A stretch of 35,527 nt of DNA, taken from Anoxybacillus sp. J5B_2022 (lineage in GTDB: Bacteria; Bacillota; Bacilli; Bacillales; Anoxybacillaceae). The stretch is taken from contig NZ_JAPSMC010000030.1 of the NCBI RefSeq assembly GCF_026847645.1, positions 1 to 35,527 on the forward strand, given 5' to 3'. The translations under genes and the position numbers were made by a program. Position 1 is the first letter of the stretch. Each line of letters begins with the position of its first letter. A model generated the notes under the pieces. That model was given only the letters and a program-made list of their open reading frames with translations. It had not been told where the DNA came from and ran no database searches. This document shows positions 7,945 through 16,897 of this stretch, one piece after another.

Positions 7945-9306
7945 TTACACCCTCCTCACCAACTTCGCCACGCTTTCGACATGCGCGGTGTGTGGGAAAA
8001 GGTCAAGTGGTTGGATGTATTCGACGCGATATTGTTTCGCAAGCGTGTCGATATCGCGGGCAAGGCTTGATGGGTTACAGGAAACGTACACGACCGTTTT
8101 TGGTTTGACTTGTAACATCGTTTTTAGTAAGGCGTTGTCGCAGCCTGTTCGCGGTGGGTCGACGACGATGACGTCCGGTTTCCATCCTTCTTTCACCCAT
8201 TTTGGCAACAATACTTCTGCTTTTCCGACCACATATGTGACGTTCGTAAAGCCGTGTCGTTCGGCGTTTTTGCGCGCATCGTCAATCGCTTCCGGAATCG
8301 TGTCCATTCCGCGCACTTCCTTCGCATCGCGCGCAAGCCAAAGTCCGATCGTTCCAACACCGCAATACGCATCAACGACCCGCTCCTGTTTGGTCAGCGC
8401 CGCCGCTTTTTTCACTTCATCGTACAGTTTTACGGTTTGAATCGGGTTTAACTGGAAAAAGGCACGCGCCGATAGCTCAAATGACAACTTGCCAAGCACT
8501 TCTTGAATGTACGGTTCTCCTTCTAACAATATCGTTTCTTCGCCAAAAATGAGCGATGTTTTTTGTCCGTTTATGTTTTGCGCAATCGACTTCACCTCTG
8601 GCAAACGCCGCTTCACTTCCGCAACAAACAGCTCTTTGCGCGGAAGTTCTTTCGTGGCAGTAATAATGACAAGCTGCACATCGCCTGTATAAAACCCGAC
8701 GCGCGCAACGATCGTCCGCACGACCCCTGTTTTCTTTCGCTCGTTGTAAATCGGGATGCGCAAATCTTGCAAAATCGTTTTAACGGCATTTGTGACGCGG
8801 TTTGTGGCGTTATGTTGGATGAAGCAGCGGTCAATGTCAATCAGTTCATGCGAGTTCATGCTGTAGAGCCCTGCAATGACGCGCCCTTTTCTCACCCCGA
8901 CTTGAAACTGTCCTTTATTACGATAATGCCACGGATCGTCCATTCCAATCGTCGGACGGATGTCAAGCGCATCAATGTCTAAGCGACAATGGCGCTCGAG
9001 CGCTTGAATGACAATATCGCGCTTCGCTTCTAATTGCGCATTATAGTCGAGATGTTGCAGTTGACATCCGCCGCACCGTTCATATACCGGACAAAGGGGC
9101 TTCACACGATGAGGTGAACGTTTGCGAATGCGCACCATTTTCCCCTCGGCATACGTCGGGTACACATTCGTTGCCTGAACGACGATTTCTTCCCCCGGAA
9201 GCGCTCCTGGAACGAACACGACTTGCTTTTTAAAATAGCCGACTCCTTCTCCATTAATGCCTAATCGTTTAATCGTCAATGGAAATTGCTGTCCTTGTTG
9301 TAGCAT
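7945..9306 (-). CDS. rlmCD: 23S rRNA (uracil-5-)-methyltransferase
   Basis: This is a SAM-dependent m5U methyltransferase of the RumA/TrmA family, 453 residues. In B. subtilis the orthologue (YefA) modifies two uridines of 23S rRNA. An N-terminal TRAM domain (about residues 1-60) is followed by iron-sulfur cysteines at C72, C78 and C81 ([10 protein letters not shown]). The SAM-binding region [14 protein letters not shown] and the catalytic [10 protein letters not shown] motif are near the C-terminus. The start ATG has an AGGAGAG site that overlaps the stop of the upstream glycosylase gene, 12 nt away, which indicates coupling. In low-GC bacteria this single enzyme replaces the separate RlmC and RlmD of enterics. 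Assignment to RlmCD rather than a TrmA-like paralogue rests on the Fe-S motif and length. Confidence 0.93.
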   Translation of the reverse strand: MLQQGQQFPLTIKRLGINGEGVGYFKKQVVFVPGALPGEEIVVQATNVYPTYAEGKMVRIRKRSPHRVKPLCPVYERCGGCQLQHLDYNAQLEAKRDIVIQALERHCRLDIDALDIRPTIGMDDPWHYRNKGQFQVGVRKGRVIAGLYSMNSHELIDIDRCFIQHNATNRVTNAVKTILQDLRIPIYNERKKTGVVRTIVARVGFYTGDVQLVIITATKELPRKELFVAEVKRRLPEVKSIAQNINGQKTSLIFGEETILLEGEPYIQEVLGKLSFELSARAFFQLNPIQTVKLYDEVKKAAALTKQERVVDAYCGVGTIGLWLARDAKEVRGMDTIPEAIDDARKNAERHGFTNVTYVVGKAEVLLPKWVKEGWKPDVIVVDPPRTGCDNALLKTMLQVKPKTVVYVSCNPSSLARDIDTLAKQYRVEYIQPLDLFPHTAHVESVAKLVRRV

Positions 9307-9318
9307 TGCTTATCTCTC

Positions 9319-10185
9319 CTATTCAATACTTCGCCATAAATAGAGCGATGCATAGCTTAAATACGGCTCCCATCGCTTGCTTAACGCCTCCATTTGCGCC
9401 AGCGAAGGTTTCGTTTCTAATGAGAGCAGTTTTTGCACCGCTCGTTGTAACCCAATATCCGCTTTCGGAAATAAGTTCGGCCGTCCTAACCCAAATAATA
9501 AGAAATTTTGCACCGTCCACGGGCCGATGCCGCGAATCGCAAGCAGCGTTTCCATCACTTCTTCGTCCGTTGCGTCTGCTAGCTTCTCAAGATCTAGCTT
9601 CCCTTCGGCAATCAGCTGTGACGTATCAATGATATATTCTGCTTTTTTGCTGCTAAATTGCAATGCTTTCAGATCATCATACCGGAGTTTTGCCACATCC
9701 TCCGGGCGCGGATAAAACCATATTCCGTCGATTTCGCGTCCGAACGTTTTCACAAACCGTTCCGTCATTTGGTACGCGACTTTCATGTGCAGCTGTTGAT
9801 GAATAATGCACTTTATTAAGCAAAAATATAAATCAAACTCTAAAACAAGCGGTGTTCCTTCATGTTGGCGAAAAATTTCGTGCAACTCCGTTTGTAAAAA
9901 ATAGTTTTGAATCGGCGCAAGCGGCCTGTCCCAGTGAAAAATGCGCAAAAGGCGCGCCAATACCGCTTCTTTTCGTTCTGGATGCTGCGCTTCGACAAGA
10001 AAAACCGGCGACTGTTTCGTCCCGACACTGCGGACGAAAACAGCAACCGGAGTATCGTTTATATAAAGCGGCACGGTCAGCTGCTGTTTTTTGAAATCCA
10101 CTACGGACAGCGGATCTTGCGCCAGCCGCTCTAGTACACGTGAAAAATCATACGGAGCTTCCACTTCGATTCGTTGTTGCCACAT
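9319..10185 (-). CDS. DNA-3-methyladenine glycosylase, AlkA family
   Basis: This is a base-excision repair glycosylase of the helix-hairpin-helix GPD family, about 288 residues. The N-terminal part is an AlkA-type beta domain. The HhH motif is LLAIRGIGPWTVQNFLLFGLG, and the catalytic aspartate lies in the downstream KADIGL motif. It resembles B. subtilis YfjP. The frame opens at an ATG at 10224, but the AGGAG site is located inside that extension. The ATG at 10185 lies 5 nt after the site and gives MWQQRIEVEAPYDF. A promoter is visible in the 55-nt gap after pdaA, and rlmCD follows closely, so it probably leads an alkA-rlmCD-small gene unit. Confidence 0.9.
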   Translation of the reverse strand: MWQQRIEVEAPYDFSRVLERLAQDPLSVVDFKKQQLTVPLYINDTPVAVFVRSVGTKQSPVFLVEAQHPERKEAVLARLLRIFHWDRPLAPIQNYFLQTELHEIFRQHEGTPLVLEFDLYFCLIKCIIHQQLHMKVAYQMTERFVKTFGREIDGIWFYPRPEDVAKLRYDDLKALQFSSKKAEYIIDTSQLIAEGKLDLEKLADATDEEVMETLLAIRGIGPWTVQNFLLFGLGRPNLFPKADIGLQRAVQKLLSLETKPSLAQMEALSKRWEPYLSYASLYLWRSIE

Positions 10186-10209
10186 ATCGACTCCTGCCTT
10201 TTTTCCCTT

Positions 10210-10238
10210 ATTATAACGAAACAAAACCCTTCGAACAA
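10210..10238 (-). promoter_or_regulatory. sigma-A-type promoter of the glycosylase-rlmCD unit
   Basis: On the minus strand, -35 TTGTTC (complement of 10233-10238) and -10 TATAAT (complement of 10210-10215) are separated by 17 nt. It overlaps a weak hairpin (ACCCTT/AAGGGT, 10226-10249) with a TTTTGTTT tail that probably ends pdaA. Confidence 0.55.
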
Positions 10239-10240
10239 AG

Positions 10241-11038
10241 TCAAAGGGTGAACAACAACGGGGAAAGCCCCACTTTTTCGATCATCACATCGTCTAGACG
10301 CTTAAATGTATACCCTTGTTTTCGCAAATCGTCAATCACTTTTGCAAGGGCATCGGCATTATCTTTTGAAACCGTATGAAGCAATATAACAGCGCCAGGA
10401 TGAACTTGACTCATAATTTGATCATATGCATACTTCCAGCCTTTTTGCCGATCGATATGCCAATCGACGAAGGCAAGCGACCAAAAGACGTGATAGTAGC
10501 CAAGTTCACGGGCAATCGCCATCGTCCGTTCGCTAAAAATCCCTCTTGGCGGCCGAAGATACATCATCCCTTTTTGCCCGGTCAACTCCTCCGTTTTTTT
10601 TCGTACTGCCTCTAGCTCTGCCCGCAGCCGCTCATCGCTCACCGTTGTCAAATCCGGATGATGCCAAGAATGGTTGCCGACAATATGCCCTTCTTTGGCC
10701 ATCCGCTTCACTAAATCAGGGGCCGTTTCTAAATAATGGCCAGTGACAAAAAAGGTAGCTGGAACATGTTTTTCTTTTAACACGTCTAAAATTTTTTCCG
10801 TATAGCCGTTTTCGTACCCGTTATCAAACGTTAAATAAATCGCCTTTTCCCGCGGATTCCCTAAATAAAACGCGTCGTATTTCGCAAGCAGTGCATCCCA
10901 TTCCTTTCCGGCAGAAGGCGGTTCGTGGTTTTTGCTTTTGGAAAACCCCCAATGAATCGCTTCGTTCGACAGCGCATAAGCGGACGATGGCGCGAACGAA
11001 ACGACAAGCAATAGCAACAAGAGCACATAACGGTTCAC
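10241..11038 (-). CDS. pdaA: delta-lactam-biosynthetic de-N-acetylase
   Basis: This is a secreted polysaccharide deacetylase needed to make muramic delta-lactam in spore cortex peptidoglycan, 265 residues. A signal peptide spans about residues 1-22 (hydrophobic run ending SSAYA). The NodB-type deacetylase motifs are visible: TFDNGYENGY with D72, then the zinc-binding HSxxH at H123 and H127, then RPPRG and a late ILLHT motif. The TFDNGYENG form of motif 1 is characteristic of PdaA. The gene is followed by a weak terminator and the glycosylase promoter. Its position next to fumarase and the yfjT-like gene matches the yfjS region of B. subtilis. Expression late in sporulation is expected from the family, but no forespore promoter was verified. 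Confidence 0.93.
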   Translation of the reverse strand: MNRYVLLLLLLVVSFAPSSAYALSNEAIHWGFSKSKNHEPPSAGKEWDALLAKYDAFYLGNPREKAIYLTFDNGYENGYTEKILDVLKEKHVPATFFVTGHYLETAPDLVKRMAKEGHIVGNHSWHHPDLTTVSDERLRAELEAVRKKTEELTGQKGMMYLRPPRGIFSERTMAIARELGYYHVFWSLAFVDWHIDRQKGWKYAYDQIMSQVHPGAVILLHTVSKDNADALAKVIDDLRKQGYTFKRLDDVMIEKVGLSPLLFTL

Positions 11039-11116
11039 CGTAATCCTCCTTCCAAAAAGCTACTACCTATATCGTTTTCCTTTCTGACCGCTTTAACCGC
11101 GCCACTTTTTAACAAA

Positions 11117-11148
11117 AACCCCGCAAAGCCCATAGACTTTGCGGGGTT
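11117..11148 (-). terminator. intrinsic terminator of fumarase gene
   Basis: A perfect 12-bp GC-rich stem (AACCCCGCAAAG with CTTTGCGGGGTT, loop 11129-11136) is followed on the minus strand by TTTTGTT. It lies directly after the fumarase stop codon. Confidence 0.9.
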
Positions 11149-11154
11149 CAACAA

Positions 11155-12699
11155 TTATTTAAATACCGGTTCTTTAAATTGCGCCAGTTTTTCAAGCGAT
11201 GATTTTTCGACATCTTCGTGAAGGCTGTTGCCGTGAGAGTCCATCGTGACAACTGCCGTAAAGTTTTCGACGCGCAAATGCCACATCGCTTCCGGAATGC
11301 CAAACTCCAAGAAGTCGACGCCTTCGACCGATTTAATGCAGTCCGCATAATATTGCGCCGCCCCGCCGATCGCGTTTAAGTAGACGCCGCCGTGCTCTTT
11401 TAATGCCGCCAGTGTTTTCGCTCCCATGCCGCCTTTGCCGATGACCGCACGAATACCGAACTTTTTCATAATGTCGCCTTGATAAGGCTCCTCGCGAATA
11501 CTTGTCGTCGGACCTGCCGCTTTGACATGCCATTTGCCGTTTTCGTCTTTTAACATGACCGGACCGCAGTGATAAATAATTTGCCCGTTCAAATCAACTG
11601 GTGCGTCATGATCCATTAAATGTTTATGAATCGCATCGCGGCCTGTATACATCGTACCGTTAATGCGGACGACATCACCGACTTTCAGCTGGCGAACTTG
11701 CTCTTCCGTTAGCGGTGCTTCGAGGACAATTTCGCGCCCTTCTGTCGGTATGGATTGCTTTTCTTCTGCTTTTTCTAGCTCTTTCGCAAAATCGACATCT
11801 TCACCTTCTTGATAGAACCATTCTTGAATTTCGCCTGTTTCTGGATCGATTTTCACCCCTAAACGGCGAAACGCCCAACAGTTATAGGCAACCGAAACAA
11901 AGAAGCTTGCTGGAATGCGGTGCATGACACCGATTTTACAGCCTAAAAGTGTCGTTTCGCCGCCAAACCCCATCGTACCGATGCCGAGTTTATTGGCGTT
12001 TTCCATAATGTAGTCTTCGAGCTGGCGAAGCTCTTCGTTTGGGTTCACATCATCGACCGAGCGGAACAACTGCTCTTTCGCCAATTCATAGCCAGCCGAG
12101 CGGTCGCCGCCAATGCCAACGCCGATAAAGCCAGCGCTGCATCCTTGTCCTTGCGCTTGATAGACCGCATGCAAAATACATTTGCGAATGCCGTCCAAAT
12201 CGCGGCCAGCCCGTCCAAGTCCTTCCAATTCGCACGGCAAGCTGTATTGAATGTTTTTATTTTCACAGCCGCCACCTTTTAAAATTAAACGAACATCGAT
12301 GTAATCGTTCTCCCATTGCTCGAACTTAATGACCGGCACGCCATCACCTAAGTTATCGCCACTGTTTTCGCCCGTTAACGAATCGACGGAGTTTGGACGA
12401 AGCTTTCCGTCCTTTGTCGCCTGAGCGATCGCTCGGCGAATCGCCTCTTTCATTTTGATTTGGTTGACGCCGACCGGAACTTTAATTTTAAATGTTGGAA
12501 GCCCGGTGTCTTGGCAAATTGGCGACACGTTTTCATCGGCCATTTGAATGTTTCCGGCAATCGTCGTTAATGCCATTGCTGCCCTTGTGCCTGCGTTCTC
12601 CCGCGCTTTCGCCCGCGCAATCGCCCGCCGCACATCTTTTGGCAATTTTGTCGATGTTTCGACAATGAGCTGGTACATGCTCTCTTGAAACTTTTCCAT
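11155..12699 (-). CDS. fumA: class I fumarate hydratase
   Basis: This is an iron-sulfur, oxygen-sensitive fumarase that hydrates fumarate to malate in the TCA cycle, about 514 residues. It joins the alpha part (ICQDTG motif near residue 60, then an N-terminal Fe-S domain) and the beta part (GRDAIHKHL, GPTTSIREEPYQ, GKGGMG, GVYLNAIGGAA) in one chain, as in two-domain FumA-type enzymes. Conserved cysteines at ICQDTG, GGGCENKN and LLGCKIG are candidates for the 4Fe-4S ligands. The frame opens far upstream at 12825, but a GGGGAAGGGG site fits the ATG at 12699. A TATAAT -10 box lies upstream near 12745. B. subtilis uses class II FumC instead, so this gene is a useful lineage marker. Confidence 0.93.
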   Translation of the reverse strand: MEKFQESMYQLIVETSTKLPKDVRRAIARAKARENAGTRAAMALTTIAGNIQMADENVSPICQDTGLPTFKIKVPVGVNQIKMKEAIRRAIAQATKDGKLRPNSVDSLTGENSGDNLGDGVPVIKFEQWENDYIDVRLILKGGGCENKNIQYSLPCELEGLGRAGRDLDGIRKCILHAVYQAQGQGCSAGFIGVGIGGDRSAGYELAKEQLFRSVDDVNPNEELRQLEDYIMENANKLGIGTMGFGGETTLLGCKIGVMHRIPASFFVSVAYNCWAFRRLGVKIDPETGEIQEWFYQEGEDVDFAKELEKAEEKQSIPTEGREIVLEAPLTEEQVRQLKVGDVVRINGTMYTGRDAIHKHLMDHDAPVDLNGQIIYHCGPVMLKDENGKWHVKAAGPTTSIREEPYQGDIMKKFGIRAVIGKGGMGAKTLAALKEHGGVYLNAIGGAAQYYADCIKSVEGVDFLEFGIPEAMWHLRVENFTAVVTMDSHGNSLHEDVEKSSLEKLAQFKEPVFK

Positions 12700-12798
12700 G
12701 ATTAACGCCCCTTCCCCTTTGTCCATCATCGATATATTCTCCTTTATTATACTGCTTTTTGCCAAGCAATGAAAACGGATGATGTCCAAAAAAGAAAA

Positions 12799-12817
12799 AA
12801 GCCGGCCAAGCCAGCTT
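12799..12817 (-). terminator. intrinsic terminator of the yfjT-like gene
   Basis: The arms AAGCCGGC and GCCAGCTT (12799-12806 with 12810-12817) pair across a 3-nt loop, and the minus strand continues with a T-rich tail. It sits directly after the stop codon of the small gene at 12819-13001. Confidence 0.7.
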
Positions 12818-12818
12818 T

Positions 12819-13001
12819 TCACCACGTTTTCTTAAATTGCTCATACTTCATTTCAAGCGAATCGATCACCTCAATGAGGCGGTCAATGTCTTCGACGTCG
12901 GCCGACTCCGGATCGAGGGAATCAAGCATATGCAATAGCATATTTAAACGCTCTTTCAAATATTTTAGTTGTAAATCTTTTTCGTATACCGCGTTACCCA
13001 A
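12819..13001 (-). CDS. small SE1561/YfjT-like protein
   Basis: This is a 60-residue acidic helical protein starting MGNAVYEKDLQLKYLKERLNM, with DSLDPESADVEDIDRLIEVIDSLE in the middle. The pattern matches the SE1561 family of short Firmicutes proteins, and its position between pdaA/fumarase and yfkAB corresponds to yfjT in B. subtilis. The frame opens further upstream with an ATG at 13070, but the AAGGGAGAG site points to the TTG at 13001 as the start, which removes a non-conserved extension. It diverges from yfkAB and has its own terminator. Its biochemical role is not known. Confidence 0.7.
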   Translation of the reverse strand: MGNAVYEKDLQLKYLKERLNMLLHMLDSLDPESADVEDIDRLIEVIDSLEMKYEQFKKTW

Positions 13002-13035
13002 GTTTTTTCTCTCCCTTCCTTTCCATCGTACCCGA

Positions 13036-13064
13036 TTGTTGAAAAAATGACAATGGACTATAAT
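13036..13064 (+). promoter_or_regulatory. sigma-A-type promoter of yfkAB
   Basis: A -35 TTGTTG (13036-13041) and a perfect -10 TATAAT (13059-13064) are separated by 17 nt. The yfkAB start codon lies about 37 nt downstream. Confidence 0.7.
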
Positions 13065-13101
13065 GGACATGGTTAAATTTTAGACAGTGAAGGAGAATCG
13101 T

Positions 13102-14226
13102 ATGACTCGTATCACACTTGAACCAATTACGCCATCGTTTGATCCGTGGGAAGCGTATTTAGACGTTCAACAATATGGAAAAATGCAGTTAACGAATATT
13201 GAGTTTACAACGACAACGCTATGCAATATGCGTTGTGAGCATTGCGCAGTCGGCTATACGTTGCAGACAAAAGACCCAGAAGCGTTGCCTTTAGAGCTCC
13301 TGATCCGCCGGCTGGACGAAATTCCGCATTTACGTTCGTTAAGCATTACGGGCGGAGAGCCGATGCTTTCATTAAAATCGGTCAATGAATACGTTGTACC
13401 GCTGCTGAAATACGCCCATGAGCGCGGGGTGCGCACGCAGCTGAACTCGAATTTGACGTTAGAATTAGAACGGTACGAAAAAATCATTCCGTATTTAGAT
13501 GTACTTCACATTTCCCACAATTGGGGAACAATTGACGATTTCGTCGAAGGCGGGTTTGCGATGATGGAGAAAAAGCCGAGCCACCGTCAGTGCGAAGCGT
13601 ATTTTGAGCGGATGGTGGAAAACGCAAAAGCACTCGCCAAAATGGGCGTCTTCGTCTCGGCAGAAACGATGATTAATAAACGAACGCTGCCTCATTTAGA
13701 AACGATTCATCGCCAAATCGTAGAAGAAATGTACTGTAAGCGGCATGAAGTGCATCCGATGTACACGAGCGATTTTGCGAGCGCGTTAGAAACGGTCAGT
13801 CTTGATGAGTTACGAGCAGCTATCCATCATTTGTTGGACGTTCGCGATGAAAACGTATGGATGTTGTTTGGAACGCTGCCGTTTTATCCGTGTAGCGATA
13901 ACGAAGAAGATCTCGCTTTATTAAAACGGTTATACACAAGCAAAAACGTGACCGTCCGCAACGATCCAGACGGTCGTTCACGGTTAAACGTTAATATTTT
14001 CACAGGGGAAATTATCGTAACCGATTTTGGCGACGAGCCGTCGCTCGGCAACATTCAGCACGATACGTTACTAGAAGCGTACGAAAAATGGAGCCATTCG
14101 CCGCTTGCCAAACAGTTGAACTGCCATTGTCCTTCCGTTCAATGCCTCGGTCCGAACGTGCTCGTGAAAAATGTTTATTATAAAGACGTGGACTTCACCA
14201 TTCGAAAAGCCCATATTAAAAAATAA
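13102..14226 (+). CDS. yfkAB: radical SAM/CxCxxxxC motif protein YfkAB
   Basis: This is a 374-residue radical SAM protein. The cluster motif CNMRCEHC (C41, C45, C48) would bind the SAM-coordinating 4Fe-4S cluster. SITGGEPML follows as the GGE motif. A C-terminal CHCPSVQC motif is the second cysteine cluster that defines the YfkAB group. The start ATG at 13102 follows an AAGGAG site; an upstream in-frame GTG at 13087 overlaps that site and is rejected. The gene has its own promoter and ends in a strong bidirectional terminator shared with yfkD. The substrate of the family is not known to me. Confidence 0.93.
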   Translation: MTRITLEPITPSFDPWEAYLDVQQYGKMQLTNIEFTTTTLCNMRCEHCAVGYTLQTKDPEALPLELLIRRLDEIPHLRSLSITGGEPMLSLKSVNEYVVPLLKYAHERGVRTQLNSNLTLELERYEKIIPYLDVLHISHNWGTIDDFVEGGFAMMEKKPSHRQCEAYFERMVENAKALAKMGVFVSAETMINKRTLPHLETIHRQIVEEMYCKRHEVHPMYTSDFASALETVSLDELRAAIHHLLDVRDENVWMLFGTLPFYPCSDNEEDLALLKRLYTSKNVTVRNDPDGRSRLNVNIFTGEIIVTDFGDEPSLGNIQHDTLLEAYEKWSHSPLAKQLNCHCPSVQCLGPNVLVKNVYYKDVDFTIRKAHIKK

Positions 14227-14251
14227 ACGTCAAGGAAATTTCCTTGACGTT
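14226..14251. terminator. bidirectional terminator between yfkAB and yfkD
   Basis: A perfect 26-bp palindrome (arms AACGTCAAGGAAA and TTTCCTTGACGTT) has TTTTATCTT on the plus side and TTATTTTTT on the minus side, so it can end both convergent genes. Confidence 0.9.
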
Positions 14252-15025
14252 TTATCTTGGCTGATCGCTAATCATATATGAAAACAACAGCCGGTCTTGC
14301 ACTGGAATCCATGCCCCGACGCCTTGGGTCATCACATTTTTGACGACAATTTTCTTTTTGTTCCCTTTTAGTACGATGTACACTTCCCCGTACGTCACTT
14401 TTCCTTTTTCATTTACCGCCGGAGCATAGGCGTATAAATAGCCGAGTTTTTTCACCGGCACTTGATACGGCTGGTCTTTTTTCGTTCCAATACCGATCAC
14501 CGTACTAAAAGATAGCGGCAAATTCGTTTTCTTCATCGCCGTTAACAACATCATTTTTTTAACGGCTTCTTCATTCGGCACCGGCGCAGTTAACCCACCG
14601 CGAATATGTTTTTGTAACTCTTGTTTGTAATACAATTTTTGTGGGGCATTGCCGCCACGGTTATCTAAAAAGTTCGTATTCACTTTTTGATATTCCCAAT
14701 TCGTCGACGTTTCTAGCGATTGATAATTCAACGGCCATTGACCTAAATAAATCGTCGCGCGATAGCCGAGGGCGAACGGCGTGCTTGATACCGATGATTC
14801 GTTTAACAACCGGATCAACTCCGGATTTTCAATTTTGACGTTCGCTGACTCGATCAATTGTTTCGCAAACGGACTTGGCTGTAAATACGGCAAATCTTGT
14901 GTCGGGTTTGGATACGTATTTTCTTTCGAAATATCGACAGCAGAGTTCGGTATTGCTGCGGTAGCCAGCGCCGGCGAATAAGCGACCAACAGACTTATAA
15001 CACAAGAAAGAATCCATTTTCGCAT
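14252..15025 (-). CDS. yfkD: YfkD-like secreted protein
   Basis: This is a 257-residue exported protein. A signal peptide is visible at residues 1-23 (MRKWILSCVISLLVAYSPAL, then ATAA). The mature part is mixed alpha/beta with no known catalytic motif, and its length and sequence match the YfkD family of Bacillaceae. The start follows an AAAGGAG-type site. It is convergent with yfkAB, as in B. subtilis. The function is unknown. Confidence 0.85.
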   Translation of the reverse strand: MRKWILSCVISLLVAYSPALATAAIPNSAVDISKENTYPNPTQDLPYLQPSPFAKQLIESANVKIENPELIRLLNESSVSSTPFALGYRATIYLGQWPLNYQSLETSTNWEYQKVNTNFLDNRGGNAPQKLYYKQELQKHIRGGLTAPVPNEEAVKKMMLLTAMKKTNLPLSFSTVIGIGTKKDQPYQVPVKKLGYLYAYAPAVNEKGKVTYGEVYIVLKGNKKKIVVKNVMTQGVGAWIPVQDRLLFSYMISDQPR

Positions 15026-15346
15026 CGCATAAACTCCTTTCTGTTACTCCTTCCATCGTTATTTTTTTCAAAAAAAGGCCATTTATCCATCAATATAAGT
15101 TGAAATTTTGTTTTACATCCAGCTGATCACTCGCCACGTTATATCATATCAGCTTGTATTTAGATGAAAACCGAAACGAAAAATCGGAAATTCTTTATTG
15201 CAACTTATAAAGAAAAAATTTTATTATTTTTGTTTTAATATTTAAAATTTTCTAACGATGTAGTATACTAAATGCAAATGTGCTGTTTTTCCTCCTATTT
15301 TTATGTATAGGAAAAGGACTCTGCTGTCTGACAGAGTCCTCTTTTT
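15026..15346. other. AT-rich intergenic region with possible plus-strand short transcript
   Basis: This stretch of 321 bases carries no protein gene. It must hold the minus-strand promoter of yfkD, for which several AT-rich -10-like sequences exist near 15138-15150. On the plus strand a TATACT box (15264-15269) with TTTAAA 17 nt upstream precedes a short segment with two hairpins, ending at the 15315-15348 terminator. See the findings for the small-RNA possibility. Confidence 0.5.
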
Positions 15347-15348
15347 TT
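15315..15348. terminator. terminator hairpin downstream of the Ca2+/H+ antiporter gene
   Basis: The perfect stem AGGACTCTG/CAGAGTCCT (15315-15323 with 15332-15340) lies just past the minus-strand antiporter stop. The T tract (TTTTTTT) is on the plus strand, while the minus strand has only TTTTCC. It therefore works best for plus-strand transcription, although its position suggests it ends the minus gene. Confidence 0.7.
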
Positions 15349-16399
15349 ACAACAAATAAAAACCGATGCCCATGATCGTATACGCCGCAAGTAGCGTCGC
15401 CCCTTCAAACCAGTTCGTATCCCCATCATTCGAAAGGACGATCATTAGCAATACCGATGTGGCCATCGCTACTAACTCAGGGAGCGAAAAGACAAGTGGC
15501 ATGCTCGTCGGGAATAATAACGAAATAAGCACAAGCGTTGGCGCAACAAACATAGCGATTTGCAGCGTCGAGCCGATCGCAATTTCCACCGCAACGTTCA
15601 TTTTATTTTTGTACGCCATGATGATTGCGGAAGCGTGCTCCGCCGCGTTGCCGACGATCGCTACGATAATGATTCCGATAAACAATTCGCTCCAGCCAAA
15701 TGATTCAGCAACCGTTTCGAACGTATGAACAAGCTTTTCGGAAATGTAAGCAACGGCAAGCGTAGCAAGCGCTAAAATGGCAATTGCTTTTCCTTTTCCC
15801 CATTCCGGTTCTTCATGTTCTTCCATTTCGTCGGATTTATGCTGGTACACACCGCGATGCGTCACTAATTTAAAATAGAGCGCCGCCAAATACAGGATGA
15901 TCATAATGACCGAAATACCGACACTAAGCGATAGTGTTTCCCCCTCTGACATATGCAAGGAAAATACTTCTGGAATGACAAAAGCCACTAAAATCGCAAA
16001 CGTCAACAATCCGGCGTTATGACGGGCATCATATACGTTAAACTCTTGACGCTTGTACTTCAGTCCCCCGACAAAAAAGGACAGTCCTGCCACTAACAAT
16101 AAGTTTCCTAATACAGAACCGGTCAGCGAGGCCAATACGACTCCTACGAGCCCCGCTTTTAAAGCAAATACAGAAATGATGAGCTCCACCGCGTTGCCAA
16201 ACGTCGCATTTAACAAGCCACCAACACGTGGACCAGCGACAATCGCCAAACTTTCCGTCGCCCTTCCCATGTAGCTTGCTAATGCAATAATCGTGACACA
16301 GTAAATCGCAAACATCATGACGGAAGGCCAATGAAAAAAACCTCCGATCACTGATAGTGGCACACCGATGAAAACCATGAGCGTAAATAGTTTGTTCAT
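15347..16399 (-). CDS. yfkE: Ca2+/H+ antiporter, CAX family
   Basis: This is a 350-residue membrane protein with about 11 hydrophobic segments. It carries the two inverted CAX repeats around GNAVEL (first half) and GNAAEHASA (second half), which hold the acidic residues that bind calcium in this family. An acidic loop (DEMEEHEEPEW) separates the halves. B. subtilis YfkE (ChaA) is the structurally known relative that exports Ca2+ in exchange for protons. It starts 22 nt after the OsmC gene on the same strand with a modest AGGTG site, so the two are probably cotranscribed. Confidence 0.93.
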   Translation of the reverse strand: MNKLFTLMVFIGVPLSVIGGFFHWPSVMMFAIYCVTIIALASYMGRATESLAIVAGPRVGGLLNATFGNAVELIISVFALKAGLVGVVLASLTGSVLGNLLLVAGLSFFVGGLKYKRQEFNVYDARHNAGLLTFAILVAFVIPEVFSLHMSEGETLSLSVGISVIMIILYLAALYFKLVTHRGVYQHKSDEMEEHEEPEWGKGKAIAILALATLAVAYISEKLVHTFETVAESFGWSELFIGIIIVAIVGNAAEHASAIIMAYKNKMNVAVEIAIGSTLQIAMFVAPTLVLISLLFPTSMPLVFSLPELVAMATSVLLMIVLSNDGDTNWFEGATLLAAYTIMGIGFYLL

Positions 16400-16421
16400 T
16401 CTTTACACCTAACCTTTCTTG

Positions 16422-16805
16422 TCACTTGACAAGTTCAAACGTTTCCGTAATGCGGATACACCCTTCGACCGACCGGATCATCGAGCAGTTTTTTCTCGCT
16501 ACTTCCAGCGATTTCGCGACTTTATCTTCAGCCAAATTCTCGCCTTTGATAATAAAATGAAGATGAATCGCTTCTACGCGGTTCGCTTCTTTTTCATTTC
16601 GGGTTACATCAGCACGAATTGTCATATCTTCTACATGAAGCCGCTTTTTTTCCAACACTTTTCGCAACACCCCGCCGCTGCAAACCGCAATTGAAGAAAC
16701 AAGCAGCTGATAAGGACGAAAACCGTACGCCTCATCTCCCGCTACATGCAATTCCCCATATTCAAAATTCGTTTGAAATCCGACTTCTTTCATTTTAAAT
16801 TCCAT
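16422..16805 (-). CDS. OsmC family protein
   Basis: This is a 127-residue OsmC/Ohr-fold protein. The two conserved cysteines of the family are visible, one in VCSGGVLRKVL near residue 42 and one in NCSMIRSVEG near residue 106, so a thiol peroxidase role against organic hydroperoxides is possible. The sequence is closer to the general OsmC branch than to Ohr. The ATG follows an AGAGGTGG site. It is the first gene of an osmC-yfkE pair and diverges from the MFS gene. Confidence 0.88.
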   Translation of the reverse strand: MEFKMKEVGFQTNFEYGELHVAGDEAYGFRPYQLLVSSIAVCSGGVLRKVLEKKRLHVEDMTIRADVTRNEKEANRVEAIHLHFIIKGENLAEDKVAKSLEVARKNCSMIRSVEGCIRITETFELVK

Positions 16806-16897
16806 TTCTATCCACCTCTTTGTTAGTTCTTGTTTTTCCCTTTAAAACTATGTACGATGGTAATCGGTGTGATTTTCTAAATAATGAGGGATCGATC

